64,000 bases of DNA. Source: Tsuneonella dongtanensis. Lineage in GTDB: Bacteria; Pseudomonadota; Alphaproteobacteria; Sphingomonadales; Sphingomonadaceae. A program made the translations under genes and the position numbers. Where the stretch lies: assembly GCF_001698205.1 (NCBI RefSeq), contig NZ_CP016591.1, positions 124,001 through 188,000 of the forward strand, in the 5' to 3' direction. The notes under the pieces are model-generated. The model had not been told where the DNA came from, did no database searches, and saw nothing but the letters and a program-made list of their open reading frames with translations. Below, piece after piece: positions 41,615-50,166 of the stretch. Every line of letters starts with the position of its first letter. Position 1 is the stretch's first letter.

Positions 41615-42466
41615 TCAAACGTCCTCGCAGATCCGTCCGTAGAGCTGCGGGCGGCGATCGCGGAAAAAGCCCATCCCCGCACGGTGCTTCGCGGCGCGTG
41701 CAAGGTCGATGGTCGCGACGAGGGCTCCGGTGTCCCCGGCACCATAGTCGCACAGGAAATCGCCCCATTCGTCGGCGATGAAGCTGTGGCCGTAGAATTT
41801 CTGCCCGTCTTCCGTGCCGATCCGGTTGGCGGCTATGACCGGCATGCAGTTCGACACGGCATGGCCGAGCATGGCGCGGCGCCACATTCGGCTGGTATCG
41901 AGGTCGGCGTCGTAGGGCTCGGAGCCGATCGCGGTCGGGTAGAAGAGAAGCTCGGCGCCCATGAGCGCCATCACGCGGGCGGTTTCCGGGTACCACTGGT
42001 CCCAGCAGATCCCGACGCCGATACGCGTGCCGAACAGATCCCATACCTTGAACCCGTCGTTCCCGGGACGGAAATAATACTTCTCCTCGTAGCCGGGCCC
42101 GTCGGGGATGTGGCTTTTGCGGTAGGTGCCGAGGATTTCGCCGTCCGCGCCGACCATGGCCAAGGTGTTGTAGTAGTGGTGTCCGTCGCGCTCGAAGAAG
42201 CTGGTGGGGATCGCGACCTTGAGCTTCGCGGCGAGCCTTTGCATTGCCACGACGGAGGGATGCGCGGCGGTCGGCCGTGCGAGCGCAAAGAGCTCCTCGT
42301 CCTCGACCTTGCAGAAGTACGGGCCGGAAAAGAGTTCGGGCGGCAGAACGATCTGCGCGCCGCGGCTCGCCGCTTCCTCGACGAGAGCGGAGACCGCGGC
42401 GATGTTCTCGGTCTCGTCGGCGGACGAGAGGTCGAGCTGGAGCGCGGCGACGGTGACTTCTGGCAT
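41615..42466 (-). CDS. aguB: N-carbamoylputrescine amidase
   Basis: 283 residues of the nitrilase superfamily. The catalytic triad is visible as PPELFSGPYF (Glu), YRKSHIPDGPGY (Lys) and GVGICWDQWYPE (Cys). The SGPYF and KSHIPDGPGYEEKYYF blocks are specific for N-carbamoylputrescine amidases, which release putrescine, CO2 and ammonia. No agmatine deiminase is beside it. It is 10 nt downstream of the SIMPL gene on the same strand. Confidence 0.93.
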   Translation of the reverse strand: MPEVTVAALQLDLSSADETENIAAVSALVEEAASRGAQIVLPPELFSGPYFCKVEDEELFALARPTAAHPSVVAMQRLAAKLKVAIPTSFFERDGHHYYNTLAMVGADGEILGTYRKSHIPDGPGYEEKYYFRPGNDGFKVWDLFGTRIGVGICWDQWYPETARVMALMGAELLFYPTAIGSEPYDADLDTSRMWRRAMLGHAVSNCMPVIAANRIGTEDGQKFYGHSFIADEWGDFLCDYGAGDTGALVATIDLARAAKHRAGMGFFRDRRPQLYGRICEDV

Positions 42467-42476
42467 GCCTGCCCGG

Positions 42477-43265
42477 TTATTTCTCCCGCAACGCGAAGTC
42501 CACCTGAATGAATACGTCGGATGCAGTGGTACCGAGCATCACCCGCGGCGGTCCGCTCTCCGGCCGGGGAGCGGTGTTGATCACCGGCGGCGGCGGCGGC
42601 GGGGCGACGGGACGGGGCTGCGCGGCCTCCTCGACATCGATCGTCATCATGGCGTCGGCGCTGCGCAGGTACCGCTGGCCCTGCTGGCCGCCCGCATCGC
42701 GGATATAGAGAACGCGGGAGATTTCCATGCCTGCCGCTTCGGCATAGGCCTCTGCTCGCCGCTTGGCGGACTTGTAGGCATCGGCGTAGGCCAGGTTGGC
42801 GACCTTTTCGGGGTCGGTCATCGACAGGTTCGGACCGGAGACGACATTGGCGCCCGCCTCGGTGACCGCGGTCACCGCCTCGCTGATCTTCGCGGCATCG
42901 CGCAGCGTCACGTTGACGACATTCGATGCCTGGAACTGGCCCTTGCGCGGACCCCAGTCGACGCGCTGGACGCTGACCGCGCGGGTCTGGATGTCCTTTT
43001 CCCGGACTCCGCTCGCTTCCAGAGCGCGGACGATCTCGGCGATCTTCTTTGCATTGGCGGCGCTGGCGGCTGTGGCCGAAGCGGCCCACGTCTCGATCCC
43101 GGCCTGGAATTCAGCTTTGTCGGGGCGCGATTCGGCGTGCCCGGACGCGCTGACGGAGAGCAACGTCTCACCGCGGTCCACGCCGCGCGGGTCGGCAGGG
43201 GCATCGCCGCACGCGGCAAGCGCGAGCGGCAGGGCAGCGGCGAAAATCAGGTGACTGCGGGGCAT
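42477..43265 (-). CDS. SIMPL (DUF541) domain lipoprotein
   Basis: 262 residues. The N-terminal signal ends LALAAC, so it is probably a lipoprotein. The SIMPL domain follows: LLSVSASGHAESRPDKAEF, GVREKDIQTRAVSV, then AGANVVSGPNLSM and a YKSAKRRAEAYAEAAGM helix. A proline-rich segment (PRPVAPPPPPPVINTAPRP) precedes the last strand. SIMPL proteins form oligomeric rings at the membrane; their function is poorly known, with links to oxidative stress protection. Confidence 0.85.
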   Translation of the reverse strand: MPRSHLIFAAALPLALAACGDAPADPRGVDRGETLLSVSASGHAESRPDKAEFQAGIETWAASATAASAANAKKIAEIVRALEASGVREKDIQTRAVSVQRVDWGPRKGQFQASNVVNVTLRDAAKISEAVTAVTEAGANVVSGPNLSMTDPEKVANLAYADAYKSAKRRAEAYAEAAGMEISRVLYIRDAGGQQGQRYLRSADAMMTIDVEEAAQPRPVAPPPPPPVINTAPRPESGPPRVMLGTTASDVFIQVDFALREK

Positions 43266-43387
43266 CGGCGACTCTCCCAGAAGGAGGCCGATCCAGACGG
43301 CCCCACAAGCCGCCTTATTTTCGCCGCAATGTGAACTCTCCGTGAATGATATAGTGTTACATCAAGCGACGGGGAGGCCTCGCGGCC

Positions 43388-44245
43388 TCACGCCCTCTTG
43401 CGGAACAACAACGTCATGCGGTCGGTTTCGCCGAGGTTCTCCAGTTCCGGCTTCTTCGTGCGCCACGAGGGCTTCATCTCCCAGACGCCCTCGGCGTGGT
43501 TCGCGGGGTCCTTCGGATTAGCGTTGTACTCCGCGCTGCCGACCAGCTCGAAACCGTGCACCTCCATGAACTTGATCACGTCCGCCTCGCGCAGGTAGCC
43601 CTTGCTGCCGTCGGTGAAGCTATAGGGTGCGTCTGCCTTCGCACGGTGCTGCTCGATACCGATCATGCCCCCGGACTTGAGCAGTTCGCGCATGGCCTTT
43701 ATCTCGCTGTCGGCATTGTTCCAGCGCATCATGTTGTGCAGCATCCGCATCACCAGGATGCGATCGAAGGTACCCTTCTGGTCGTCGGGGATGCTTTCCA
43801 GCGTCATGCCCATGAACCGTTCCGCGGGAATGCCCGACCATCCGGCGATGTCCGCCGGATACTTCGCCGCGCCGGCGCGGATTCCTTCCTGCGCCTTTTC
43901 GTTGAATGGGCCGGAGGTCGGATTGAAATAGAGCCCGACGAGCTGGCCTTTCGGCCCGAGGTAAAGGCCGAGGAGCCGGGAATACCACTCGCCACCGGGC
44001 GCGTATTCGCCGACCTTCATCCCGGGCTCCACACCGAAGAACGCCAGCGTTTCGGCCGGCTTGCGCCACTGGTCGCGCGCCCTGTCGGGATCGCGCAGCG
44101 GGTTGGCGACCGCCGCGGCGAGGTCGGGGTTCACCGAGACTTTCGCGCTGGCGTGCATCGCCTTGGGCTTGGCTGCGTGATGATCGGCCGAAGCGGTGGT
44201 GGCGAGGGCGAGGAGCGGAACGGCGGCGAGCGCGATACGGCGCAT
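43388..44245 (-). CDS. exported predicted methyltransferase (COG4798-like)
   Basis: 285 residues from the ATG at 44245. A signal peptide (IALAAVPLLALATTASA) is followed by a Rossmann-type methyltransferase: VGEYAPGGEWYSRLL replaces the usual 'DxGxGxG' SAM loop, then MRMLHNMMRW and KSGGMIGIEQHRA. This group of secreted methyltransferase-like proteins is common in Sphingomonads. How a periplasmic enzyme would obtain SAM is unclear, so catalysis is not assured. It stands alone between msrA and the SIMPL gene. Confidence 0.78.
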   Translation of the reverse strand: MRRIALAAVPLLALATTASADHHAAKPKAMHASAKVSVNPDLAAAVANPLRDPDRARDQWRKPAETLAFFGVEPGMKVGEYAPGGEWYSRLLGLYLGPKGQLVGLYFNPTSGPFNEKAQEGIRAGAAKYPADIAGWSGIPAERFMGMTLESIPDDQKGTFDRILVMRMLHNMMRWNNADSEIKAMRELLKSGGMIGIEQHRAKADAPYSFTDGSKGYLREADVIKFMEVHGFELVGSAEYNANPKDPANHAEGVWEMKPSWRTKKPELENLGETDRMTLLFRKRA

Positions 44246-44350
44246 GAAGATTCTCCCGGGAAAAGCGTTGTCAGCGCACACTATCGTCGCTGCTCGCCGT
44301 GACAAGCGACAAGCGGCTTCCTATCTCGCCTGGCGCAAAGGAGATACGAT

Positions 44351-44893
44351 GTGAACGAGCAGGCGATCGTTGCTGGCGGGTGCTTCTGGTGCACCGAAGC
44401 GGTGTTCCGCGACGTGATGGGCGTAAGCGAAGTCGAAAGCGGCTATATCGGGGGGCACGTCCCCGACCCGACCTACAAGGAAGTCTGCTCGGGCAGCACC
44501 GGGCACGCCGAGGGAATCCGCGTGACCTTCGATAATGCGGTCATTTCCCTTCCCGAGGTTTACGACGTTTTCCTCGGCACCCACGATCCGACCCAGCTGA
44601 ATCGCCAGGGCAACGACGTGGGCACGCAATACCGCAGTGCGATCTTCCCGCTCGACGACGCCCAGCGCGCCGAAGCGGAAGCCGCAATCGCGCGCTGGAA
44701 TGCCGAGCATCCCGGCCAGCAGGCGGTCACGACAATCGAAGGCCCAGCCGAGTGGTATCCGGCAGAGGACTACCACCAGGAGTACTGGGAAGGCGAAGGC
44801 CAGCGGAACCCCTATTGCCTGGCGGTCATCCCGCCCAAGCTGATGAAGCTCAGGAAGAGTTTCGCGAACAAGGTAAAGGGCGAAACGGCCTGA
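44351..44893 (+). CDS. msrA: peptide methionine-S-sulfoxide reductase
   Basis: 180 residues starting at a GTG with AAAGGAGA upstream. The active-site motif GGCFWCTEAVF is near residue 10, and SGYIGGHVPDPTYKEVCSG and GTQYRSAIF follow, all typical of MsrA. It repairs the S form of methionine sulfoxide. msrB for the R form is about 16 kb away in the same window, so they are not in one operon. Confidence 0.95.
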   Translation: MNEQAIVAGGCFWCTEAVFRDVMGVSEVESGYIGGHVPDPTYKEVCSGSTGHAEGIRVTFDNAVISLPEVYDVFLGTHDPTQLNRQGNDVGTQYRSAIFPLDDAQRAEAEAAIARWNAEHPGQQAVTTIEGPAEWYPAEDYHQEYWEGEGQRNPYCLAVIPPKLMKLRKSFANKVKGETA

Positions 44894-45022
44894 CGGAAGC
44901 GGCCCGCGAAGCGACGGGATCGACGCGGTGGCGGCAGACAGCGCCGTGCCGCACGCATTTGTCTTGAAACGGGTATGAGCTAACACGCACTTGACGGGCT
45001 TCGGCGTGGCGGCATTCCGCCG

Positions 45023-46198
45023 GTGTCACTCCGCCTGTCGGGAGATGCCCGTTTGGAACACGTGATCGAGTACGGAAACTACATGCCGCACGGCATGTGC
45101 CTTTTGTGGCAGCCGTGGCTCGTGCTGCTATGGGCCGGGTCAGACCTGCTGATCTTCCTGTCCTACACTGCGATTCCGCTCGCCCTCATCACCGTGCTGC
45201 GCAAACGGAAGGACGTGCCACAGGCGCGGCTCGTGGTGCTGTTCGCATCCTTCATCCTGCTGTGCGGCCTGACTCACATGCTCGGCATCGTGACCCTGTG
45301 GTATCCGATCTATCCCTACGTTGGTTGGGTGAAGCTCGCCACTGGGCTCGTCTCCGTCACGACCGCGGTGGTTCTATTCAGGCTGATCCCCGACCTGATC
45401 GCCCTTCCCTCACCTGGCGCGATGAATGCAGCCAACACGAGGCTCATCGATGAGATTGCGGCACACCAGGCGACGCTGGCTACGCTGGAACGGCAGGTGG
45501 AAGAGCGGACGAAGGAACTGAAGGAAGCGAATGCAGTGCTTGCGGTGCAAACGCGTGAAGCGGTCCATCGGAGCGGCAACCTGCTTTCAGTAGTGAACTC
45601 TCTCGCGGTTCAGACGGCGAAGGGCACGCAGCGCACAGAAGAATTCCTCGGCGTCTTCCTCGGCCGGGTCCGCGCACTCGCCAACGCCACCAAGTCGATC
45701 GAACGGAAGAACGAATCATCCATCGAGCTCGATGCAGTCGTTGACGAAGGACTCGGAGTCTTCGAAGAGATTTACGGCGAACGCTTCACCTATGCGGGCC
45801 CTCCGCTCGTCATCAACCCGGAAGCCGCGCAGCAAATCAGCCTCGCACTCCATGAACTCGCCACCAATACCCAGAAATACGGGCTCTCGGCCGCCGAGAC
45901 TGCGCATGTAGAGGTAAGCTGGGATGTAAAACACAGCCAGTTCGAGCTTGTCTGGCTGGAATACGGTGCTCCCGCGCTTTCCGATGAGCCGAAAGAGGAG
46001 GGGTTCGGCTCGAAGCTGCTGACCCGGGTCGTTCCGACGATGCTGCGTGGACAAGCCTCGCGGACCATCGAGCAAGGCAAGCTGGTCTATCGCCTCACTG
46101 CGCCGCTCGAGGCGGTGGTGGCAAGCGAAGAGGGCGGCGACTCCGACCGGATGGCGGCGCGGATCGTCGACGAGAGCTTCGGCCTCGACTCACGCTGA
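45023..46198 (+). CDS. ethylene-receptor-like HWE-family sensor histidine kinase
   Basis: 391 residues. The N-terminus has three membrane helices with SDLLIFLSYTAIPLAL and FILLCGLTHMLGIVTLWYP. These keep the Asp and the Cys-x3-His residues that bind Cu(I) in plant ethylene receptors (ETR1 C65/H69). A coiled coil (LATLERQVEERTKELKEAN) joins it to an HWE/HisKA_2 kinase: EAVHRSGNLLSVVNSL holds the phospho-accepting His, HELATNTQKYG the N box, and GFGSKLL the G box. The GTG at 45023 is used; an ATG at 45083 is possible. No response regulator adjoins. Confidence 0.85.
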   Translation: MSLRLSGDARLEHVIEYGNYMPHGMCLLWQPWLVLLWAGSDLLIFLSYTAIPLALITVLRKRKDVPQARLVVLFASFILLCGLTHMLGIVTLWYPIYPYVGWVKLATGLVSVTTAVVLFRLIPDLIALPSPGAMNAANTRLIDEIAAHQATLATLERQVEERTKELKEANAVLAVQTREAVHRSGNLLSVVNSLAVQTAKGTQRTEEFLGVFLGRVRALANATKSIERKNESSIELDAVVDEGLGVFEEIYGERFTYAGPPLVINPEAAQQISLALHELATNTQKYGLSAAETAHVEVSWDVKHSQFELVWLEYGAPALSDEPKEEGFGSKLLTRVVPTMLRGQASRTIEQGKLVYRLTAPLEAVVASEEGGDSDRMAARIVDESFGLDSR

Positions 46199-46242
46199 AG
46201 GCAATACGAATGGCGCAGCATTCCCCGTTCAGGCTGACTTGA

Positions 46243-47478
46243 TCAGGCTGCGCGGCGCCAGCGGGCAGCGAAGAAGCCGTCGAGACCGCCAGCGTCCGCC
46301 AGCATCGCCGGATCGGTGCGGAGCCAGCCCTCCGCCGTGGGTTCGAGGCCGGCGGGAAGTTCGTCGGAAGCGACGGGGAACGGAGCGAGCGAAACCCGCG
46401 CAGCCTGCATCTCGCCTTCCTCGGGTTCGAGCGAGCAGGTCGCGAAAACCAGCATGCCGCCGGGCGTGAGCCAGCTCGTGGCGCGATCGAGGATAGCCGC
46501 CTGCAGCTCGGCCATCTCTTCGATCTGGCGCGGACCGATGCGGTGGAGCACGTCCGGATGGCGGCGGCAGGTGCCGGTCGCGGTGCATGGCGCATCGAGC
46601 AGGATCGCGTCCCACCGTGCGGACGGCTCCCATGTCAGCGCGTCGGCGGCGACGACCTCGGCGGCCAGTCCCGTCCGTTCGAGGTTCTCGACCAGCCGGT
46701 CGAGGCGCTTGAGGCTCTTGTCGACGCTGGTCACCCGCCACCCCGCGGCAGCGAGTTGCAACGTCTTGCCCCCCGGCGCGGCGCACAGGTCGAGAACGGC
46801 CCTTCCCTCGCCGCGCCCCAACAGGCGCGCCGGGAGCGAGGCAGCAAGATCCTGCACCCACCACTCGCCCTCTTCAAACCCCGCAAGCCGCTCGACAGCG
46901 GTCCCGCGCGGTAGCCGGACGTGACCCGGCGCGAGGGAGATGCCGCCGAGTTCGCCCGCCCAGCGATCGGTCGCGCTCCAGTCCTTCAGGGCGATGTCGA
47001 GCGGGGGCGGATCGGCGAGCGCAGCGGCAATCGCGGTCGCGCGCTCGCCCCATCGAACGACGAGAGCCGCGGGCAATGTCGGCACCTCGGGCAAACCCGC
47101 GCCTTGCTTCGTCAACGCGGAGAAGACGCCGTGCGCGAGCCGTCGGGGCCCGCCGTCGAGCAGTTCGAGACCCGTCGCGATCGCGGCGTGCGGCGGCGTG
47201 TCGAGGCGCAGCACCTGCGCGAGCATCATGCGGAGCACGGTGCGCGGCTTGGCGTCGTCGGGCAGGCGCTGCTTCGTGGCCCCGTCGATCAATGCATCGA
47301 GATCGACCAGCCAGCGAAGGGTCTCACTGGCAATCGCGCGGGCGAGACCGCGGTCGCTCTGCGTCAGCCCCTTAGCGAAGGCACGCTCGGCCATCTCGAG
47401 CGTCTCGCCGCGGCGGAGAACCGCGTCGAGCATGCGCAGCGCGGCGGCGCGCGCGGGAAGTCCCTGAACCTTGGCCAT
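46243..47478 (-). CDS. rsmB: 16S rRNA (cytosine-967-C5) methyltransferase
   Basis: 411 residues from the ATG at 47478. The N-terminal NusB-like helical domain (residues 1-130) is followed by a Rossmann catalytic domain with LDLCAAPGGKTLQLA (SAM loop), DAPCTATGTCRRHPD (catalytic Cys) and VFATCSLEPEEGE (second Cys). That combination and the NusB domain identify RsmB. It methylates C967 of 16S rRNA. Divergent start region shared with the small SDHAF4 gene. Confidence 0.93.
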   Translation of the reverse strand: MAKVQGLPARAAALRMLDAVLRRGETLEMAERAFAKGLTQSDRGLARAIASETLRWLVDLDALIDGATKQRLPDDAKPRTVLRMMLAQVLRLDTPPHAAIATGLELLDGGPRRLAHGVFSALTKQGAGLPEVPTLPAALVVRWGERATAIAAALADPPPLDIALKDWSATDRWAGELGGISLAPGHVRLPRGTAVERLAGFEEGEWWVQDLAASLPARLLGRGEGRAVLDLCAAPGGKTLQLAAAGWRVTSVDKSLKRLDRLVENLERTGLAAEVVAADALTWEPSARWDAILLDAPCTATGTCRRHPDVLHRIGPRQIEEMAELQAAILDRATSWLTPGGMLVFATCSLEPEEGEMQAARVSLAPFPVASDELPAGLEPTAEGWLRTDPAMLADAGGLDGFFAARWRRAA

Positions 47479-47533
47479 GCCGCGGCCCCTATCGACGATT
47501 GCGCTTGGGCGCCAGCGCGCCCATCTTGCCGCC

Positions 47534-47689
47534 ATGAAACGCGCAACCAGACGTCCGAAGGAGTTCGCCAAGCCTGCGCACTGGTCGAACGACCCGCCGC
47601 CCGCGCCGGCACCGCCGCGCGACGACGAGGACCTGAGCCCCACCCGCTATGGCGACTGGGTCAGGAAAGGCATCGCGATCGACTTTTAG
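47534..47689 (+). CDS. SDHAF4-like succinate dehydrogenase assembly factor (DUF1674)
   Basis: 51 residues from the ATG at 47534. The conserved end LSPTRYGDWVRKGIAIDF is the signature of the family, in which the small protein helps flavinylated SdhA mature and guards against oxidant leakage. The proline-rich start is typical and not conserved. It overlaps the convergent P450 gene by 4 nt. No sdh genes are in the window. Confidence 0.85.
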   Translation: MKRATRRPKEFAKPAHWSNDPPPAPAPPRDDEDLSPTRYGDWVRKGIAIDF

Positions 47690-49107
47690 AGCGGCTTGAG
47701 GGTGATCTTCAGCCCGTCCTTCGGCTTGGGGATCGGCCACGGCTGCCATTCGGGCGCGTACCCGTCCGCCACCTCGATCCGGTAGCGCTGAAGCAGTTGC
47801 GCCATGAGGATCTTGACCTGCATGTAGGCGAAGTGGAGCCCGAGGCACATGTGCGCCCCACCGCCGAACGGCACCCAGGCATACTTGTGCCGCGCCTTCA
47901 CCTTTTCGGGCGTGAAGCGCAACGGATCGAATGCCTCGACGTCGTCGCCCCAGTGCTCCTCAAGCCGGTGGGTAAGGTAGACGTTGAACCCGACCTCGGT
48001 TCCCGCGGGAATCCGGAAGCCCTTGTACTCGAAGCTGCGCAGCGCGCGGCGCGGCAGGCTGGGGACCGGGGGAATCAGGCGCAACGCTTCCTTGAAGGCC
48101 ATTTCGACGAGTTCGAGCTTTCCGAGGTCATCGTATGCGGCGCCGCGCGGAGTTCCCGATGCATCGGGCCCGCCGGTCACGGCAAGGATTTCCTGCCGCA
48201 GCCTTTCCTGCCATTCCGGGTTCTTCGCAAGCAGCCACACCAACGAGGTGGCCGACGAGGTGATCGTGTCGTGCGCCGCCATCATCAGGAAATTCATGTG
48301 GTCGACCACCGCGTCGACGGGGAGCAGCGACCCGTCCTCTCTTATCGCGGTGGCGAACTGGCTGAACATGTCCTGCCCCAGCCCTTCGCCCGCGCGCCGA
48401 CGATGGGTTTCGCGCGTGAACAGGTCGACGAGGTAAGACCGTCCGTCCACCCCGCGCTTCATCTGGGTGAAGGGAAGTGGCCGGCGTATCGGCGCGACCG
48501 AGGCCTGCACCATGTCGACGAAGGCCTGGTTGATCTTCGGCGCGTCCGGTCCCAATCCCCCGCCCAGGAAGCTCTCTGCCGCCAGGTCAAGCGTCAGCTG
48601 CTTGATCGCCGGGTAGAACAGCATGTCCCCGGTCCATCCGGCGACTTCCGAAGCGATGCCCCGATCGAGTGCTGCGGCGTAGTGGCGCATCGGCTCGGGC
48701 TTGAAGGCGATCGACAAAGCCCGCCGGTCGACGCGGTGGTGCTCGAAATCCATCAGCATAAGGCCGCGCGGAAACAGCCTGTGCAGCGTCGGCCCCCAGC
48801 CCTGTTCCGAGCTGAAGATCTTGTCCCGATCCATCAGGATCATCTCGTTGGCCTCTGCGCCGATCAGCGCGACATGCCAGCCGCCGAGCGCCCAGTTCTT
48901 GTAGACGGGTCCATAGGTCCGGTACATGCGCCAGCCGAAAGCGATCGGGTCCGCCAGCAGGCGAAACGTATTGCCCACGAGCGGGAGACCGCGTTCACCC
49001 GGAATGTGGGCAAGCGCCGCGTCGTCGGGATGGCCCACGCGCCAGTTCGCAGGCGGAATCTCGTCGGTCGGGTTAGTCCGGATGGGCGGTTCGGCGAGCG
49101 TGGCCAT
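47686..49107 (-). CDS. cytochrome P450
   Basis: 473 residues. The I-helix has MMAAHDTITSS, the K-helix KEALRLIPPVPS with E-x2-R, PERF-like FDPLRFTPEK, and the haem loop FGGGAHMCLGLHFA with its cysteine ligand. Length and the MFSQF...DAVVDHMNFLM style resemble soluble bacterial P450s related to CYP51/CYP120-like groups; no subfamily is claimed. No ferredoxin gene is nearby, so electrons must come from elsewhere. The substrate is unknown. A clear palindrome lies just upstream of the AAGGAG site and may control it. Confidence 0.93.
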   Translation of the reverse strand: MATLAEPPIRTNPTDEIPPANWRVGHPDDAALAHIPGERGLPLVGNTFRLLADPIAFGWRMYRTYGPVYKNWALGGWHVALIGAEANEMILMDRDKIFSSEQGWGPTLHRLFPRGLMLMDFEHHRVDRRALSIAFKPEPMRHYAAALDRGIASEVAGWTGDMLFYPAIKQLTLDLAAESFLGGGLGPDAPKINQAFVDMVQASVAPIRRPLPFTQMKRGVDGRSYLVDLFTRETHRRRAGEGLGQDMFSQFATAIREDGSLLPVDAVVDHMNFLMMAAHDTITSSATSLVWLLAKNPEWQERLRQEILAVTGGPDASGTPRGAAYDDLGKLELVEMAFKEALRLIPPVPSLPRRALRSFEYKGFRIPAGTEVGFNVYLTHRLEEHWGDDVEAFDPLRFTPEKVKARHKYAWVPFGGGAHMCLGLHFAYMQVKILMAQLLQRYRIEVADGYAPEWQPWPIPKPKDGLKITLKPL

Positions 49108-49122
49108 GGGTAGCTCCTTGAA

Positions 49123-49140
49123 ACTTACCCTGTTGTAAGT
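49123..49140. promoter_or_regulatory. TetR-type palindrome upstream of the P450 gene
   Basis: Perfect arms ACTTAC and GTAAGT around a 6-nt spacer, 16 nt upstream of the P450 ATG. Its size and spacing match TetR-family operators. No regulator gene lies within this window near it. Confidence 0.5.
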
Positions 49141-49143
49141 GGC

Positions 49144-50166
49144 CTAGAGCCAGCCCGCAAGCTCGCGCCGCACCAGACCCTCGAGCATCGTCATTCCCAC
49201 CTCGCCCGCGTTGAGGCAGGCGAGCGCGGCATAGTGGGTGCCGCCCGCCTCGACGAACTGCTCGCGACCGCGGATGGCCAGCTCTTCCAGCGTCTCGAGA
49301 CAGTCCGCGGAGAAGCCCGGAGCCGCAACCGCAAGTCGGCGGGTGCCGGCCCTGGCTTCTGCTTCGAGAGTGTCGTCGGTCGCGGGTTCGAGCCACTTGG
49401 CGCGCCCGAAGCGGCTCTGGAATGTCGTGACCACGCGCAGGCCGGGACGGGAGAGCGCGGCTTCGAGCAGCCGCGCGGTCTTGCGGCACTGGCAATGATA
49501 CGGATCGCCCAGGTGCAGGGTCCGCTCGGGCATGCCGTGGAAACTCAGCAACAGCACCTCGGGTACGAAGTCGAGCGCATCGAGCTGCGCACCCAGGTCG
49601 GTCGCAAGGGCGTCGATATGCAGCGGGTCGTCGTGATACGGAGGCAGGATGCGCAAGGCGGGTTGCCAACGCATTGCGCGCAGCTTGTCCGCAGCCTTGT
49701 CCACGACTGTCGCGGTCGTCGCGCCGCTGTACTGCGGGTAAAGCGGAGCCAGCAGGATGCGTTCGCAGCCTTCGTCCATGAGCGCCTGCAACTCGTCGCC
49801 GATCGAGGGCCTGCCATAGCGCATGGCATGCCTGACGCGCACTGCCTCGCCCAGCCGCGCCTGCAGTGCAGAAGCCTGTTCGGCGGTTATCGCTGCGAGC
49901 GGGGAGCCCCTTTCGGTCCAGACCTGGCTGTATGCATGCGCGCTCTTCTTCGGGCGCGTATTGAGGATGATCCCGCGCAGGATCGGCTGCCAGACAAGCG
50001 GCGGAATTTCGACCACGCGCCGGTCGGAGAGGAATTCGGCCAGGTAGCGCTTCACGCTCCTGGCATCCGGCGCGTCCGGGGTGCCGAGGTTGACCAGCAG
50101 CACGCCGATGCTGCCGCTCTTTACGGGAGGGTGCTCGGCGGGAAGCGATTGGGGTTGCCAGGTCAT
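49144..50166 (-). CDS. hemH: ferrochelatase
   Basis: 340 residues: GVLLVNLGTPDAPD at the start, YGRPSIGDEL, LLAPLYPQYSGATT, SFHGMPERT with the catalytic His, the FQSRFGRAKWLEPAT block and VAAPGFSADCLETLEE. It inserts Fe(II) into protoporphyrin IX to make haem. ATGA overlap with the upstream molybdenum enzyme gene on the same strand suggests one transcript, an unusual pairing. Confidence 0.96.
   Translation of the reverse strand: MTWQPQSLPAEHPPVKSGSIGVLLVNLGTPDAPDARSVKRYLAEFLSDRRVVEIPPLVWQPILRGIILNTRPKKSAHAYSQVWTERGSPLAAITAEQASALQARLGEAVRVRHAMRYGRPSIGDELQALMDEGCERILLAPLYPQYSGATTATVVDKAADKLRAMRWQPALRILPPYHDDPLHIDALATDLGAQLDALDFVPEVLLLSFHGMPERTLHLGDPYHCQCRKTARLLEAALSRPGLRVVTTFQSRFGRAKWLEPATDDTLEAEARAGTRRLAVAAPGFSADCLETLEELAIRGREQFVEAGGTHYAALACLNAGEVGMTMLEGLVRRELAGWL

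Noticed and set aside
41291-42511. 406-codon plus-strand frame
   Set aside because: Antisense to folK and aguB; composition is arginine-rich and no domain is visible.
46921-49113. 730-codon open frame on the plus strand
   Set aside because: Antisense to rsmB and the P450, both of which have clear motifs. It is a high-GC shadow frame with an Arg/Gly/Asp-rich, motif-free translation.
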